Position numbers and translations under genes: made by a program
Shown: one piece after another, positions 5,163 through 5,348 of the stretch
Layout: the number at the start of each line of letters is the position of its first letter
Position numbering within the stretch: the stretch's first letter is position 1
The notes under the pieces: model-generated
What the model saw: the letters and a program-made list of their open reading frames with translations, nothing else
What the model was told of the DNA's origin: nothing
Databases searched by the model: none
NCBI GenBank assembly: GCA_046765875.1
Contig: JBKPSJ010000184.1
Location: 1 to 5,348 of the forward strand
Origin: DASRHY01 sp046765875
Lineage (GTDB): Bacteria > Actinomycetota > Actinomycetes > Propionibacteriales > Kribbellaceae
DNA: 5,348 bases
Direction of reading: 5' to 3'

Positions 5163-5176
5163 TCTCGACGCGGGGG

Positions 5177-5348
5177 CTAGGCGGCGGTGGGGGTGCGGGC
5201 CTCGGCGCCGACCTGCCGGCGCAGGCCGGTGGCCAGGACGACCGACAGCAGGATCGACGTCGTGGCGGCGGTGGCGGCGAGGAACTTCACCCCGGCGATA
5301 CCGGTGAACACGTCACGGCCGAGGACCAGCAGTGCCACGGTGACGAAC
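5177..5348 (-). CDS. C-terminal end of an unidentified integral membrane protein (5' part outside window)
   Basis: The last 56 residues of a minus-strand gene are visible, ending at TAG (5179-5177); the frame is open to the right edge with full codons up to 5347. Two hydrophobic stretches are seen: FVTVALLVLG at the very edge, and about 33 residues later in the sense direction TSILLSVVLATG, preceded by FTGIAGVKFLAATAAT. They are followed by a short polar tail GLRRQVGAEARTPTAA with paired Arg, typical of a cytoplasmic C-terminus after the last helix. I do not recognise the family. Codon use matches the other genes (almost all third positions G or C). It converges on polA across the repeat region. 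Confidence refers to its being a real coding end, not to any function. Confidence 0.65.
   Translation of the reverse strand, partial: FVTVALLVLGRDVFTGIAGVKFLAATAATTSILLSVVLATGLRRQVGAEARTPTAA

Larger units (their letters stand above)
4562..5176. other. 615-bp gene-free, repeat-rich region between convergent genes
   Basis: This stretch separates the polA stop from the stop of the right-hand membrane gene. Every open frame across it (for example plus 4686-5060 and minus 4558-5019) translates to Cys/Arg/Pro-rich repeated peptides. These lack a recognisable fold or ribosome binding site, and the 19-20 bp repeat unit shifts frame from copy to copy, so I see no gene. It holds two clusters of the GCGAACCCC repeat, a pair of 11-mers 33 bp apart, and four inverted repeats of 5-26 positions. 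In mycobacteria rpsA follows polA directly; here no rpsA is seen in the roughly 790 bp available. Confidence 0.7.

Overview
The window is high-GC DNA with strong G/C third-position bias, GTG and TTG starts and leaderless-type signals. This points to an actinobacterium, and the PolA sequence is of the actinobacterial type (Tyr at the ddNTP-selectivity position, no proofreading residues). A Propionibacteriales genus such as Kribbella is only a guess from general resemblance.

Layout from left to right: (1) the 5' two hundred codons of a DUF554 multi-pass membrane protein on the minus strand, running off the left edge; (2) a 164-bp divergent intergenic region with a good SigA-type promoter and a leader hairpin; (3) a GNAT-family acetyltransferase on the plus strand; (4) a PaaI/YdiI-like hotdog thioesterase on the minus strand, whose 3' end overlaps the 3' end of the GNAT gene by 38 bp; (5) a very short divergent region whose two candidate -10 boxes share the same TA step, serving the thioesterase leftwards and polA rightwards; (6) a complete polA (DNA polymerase I), probably translated from a leaderless GTG; (7) about 615 bp with no convincing gene, dense in short repeats and inverted repeats; (8) the C-terminal 56 residues of a minus-strand membrane protein, running off the right edge.

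The coding part is ordinary housekeeping and accessory content: replication and repair (PolA), an acyl-CoA thioesterase, an acetyltransferase and two membrane proteins. Nothing shows that the genes form one pathway; the gene pairs are divergent or convergent rather than operonic. No tRNA, rRNA, insertion sequence, CRISPR array or phage gene was seen.

The most unusual part is the stretch between the convergent ends of polA and the right-hand membrane gene. It holds a degenerate 19-20 bp tandem repeat in two clusters (core GCGAACCCC, some copies able to fold as hairpins with a GCGA tetraloop), a pair of related 11-mers 33 bp apart, and a 26-position inverted repeat. The two mismatches of that inverted repeat become G-U wobbles only in the minus-strand transcript. 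It is the best candidate here for an undescribed element, most likely a repeat/terminator or structured-RNA element rather than a protein system.
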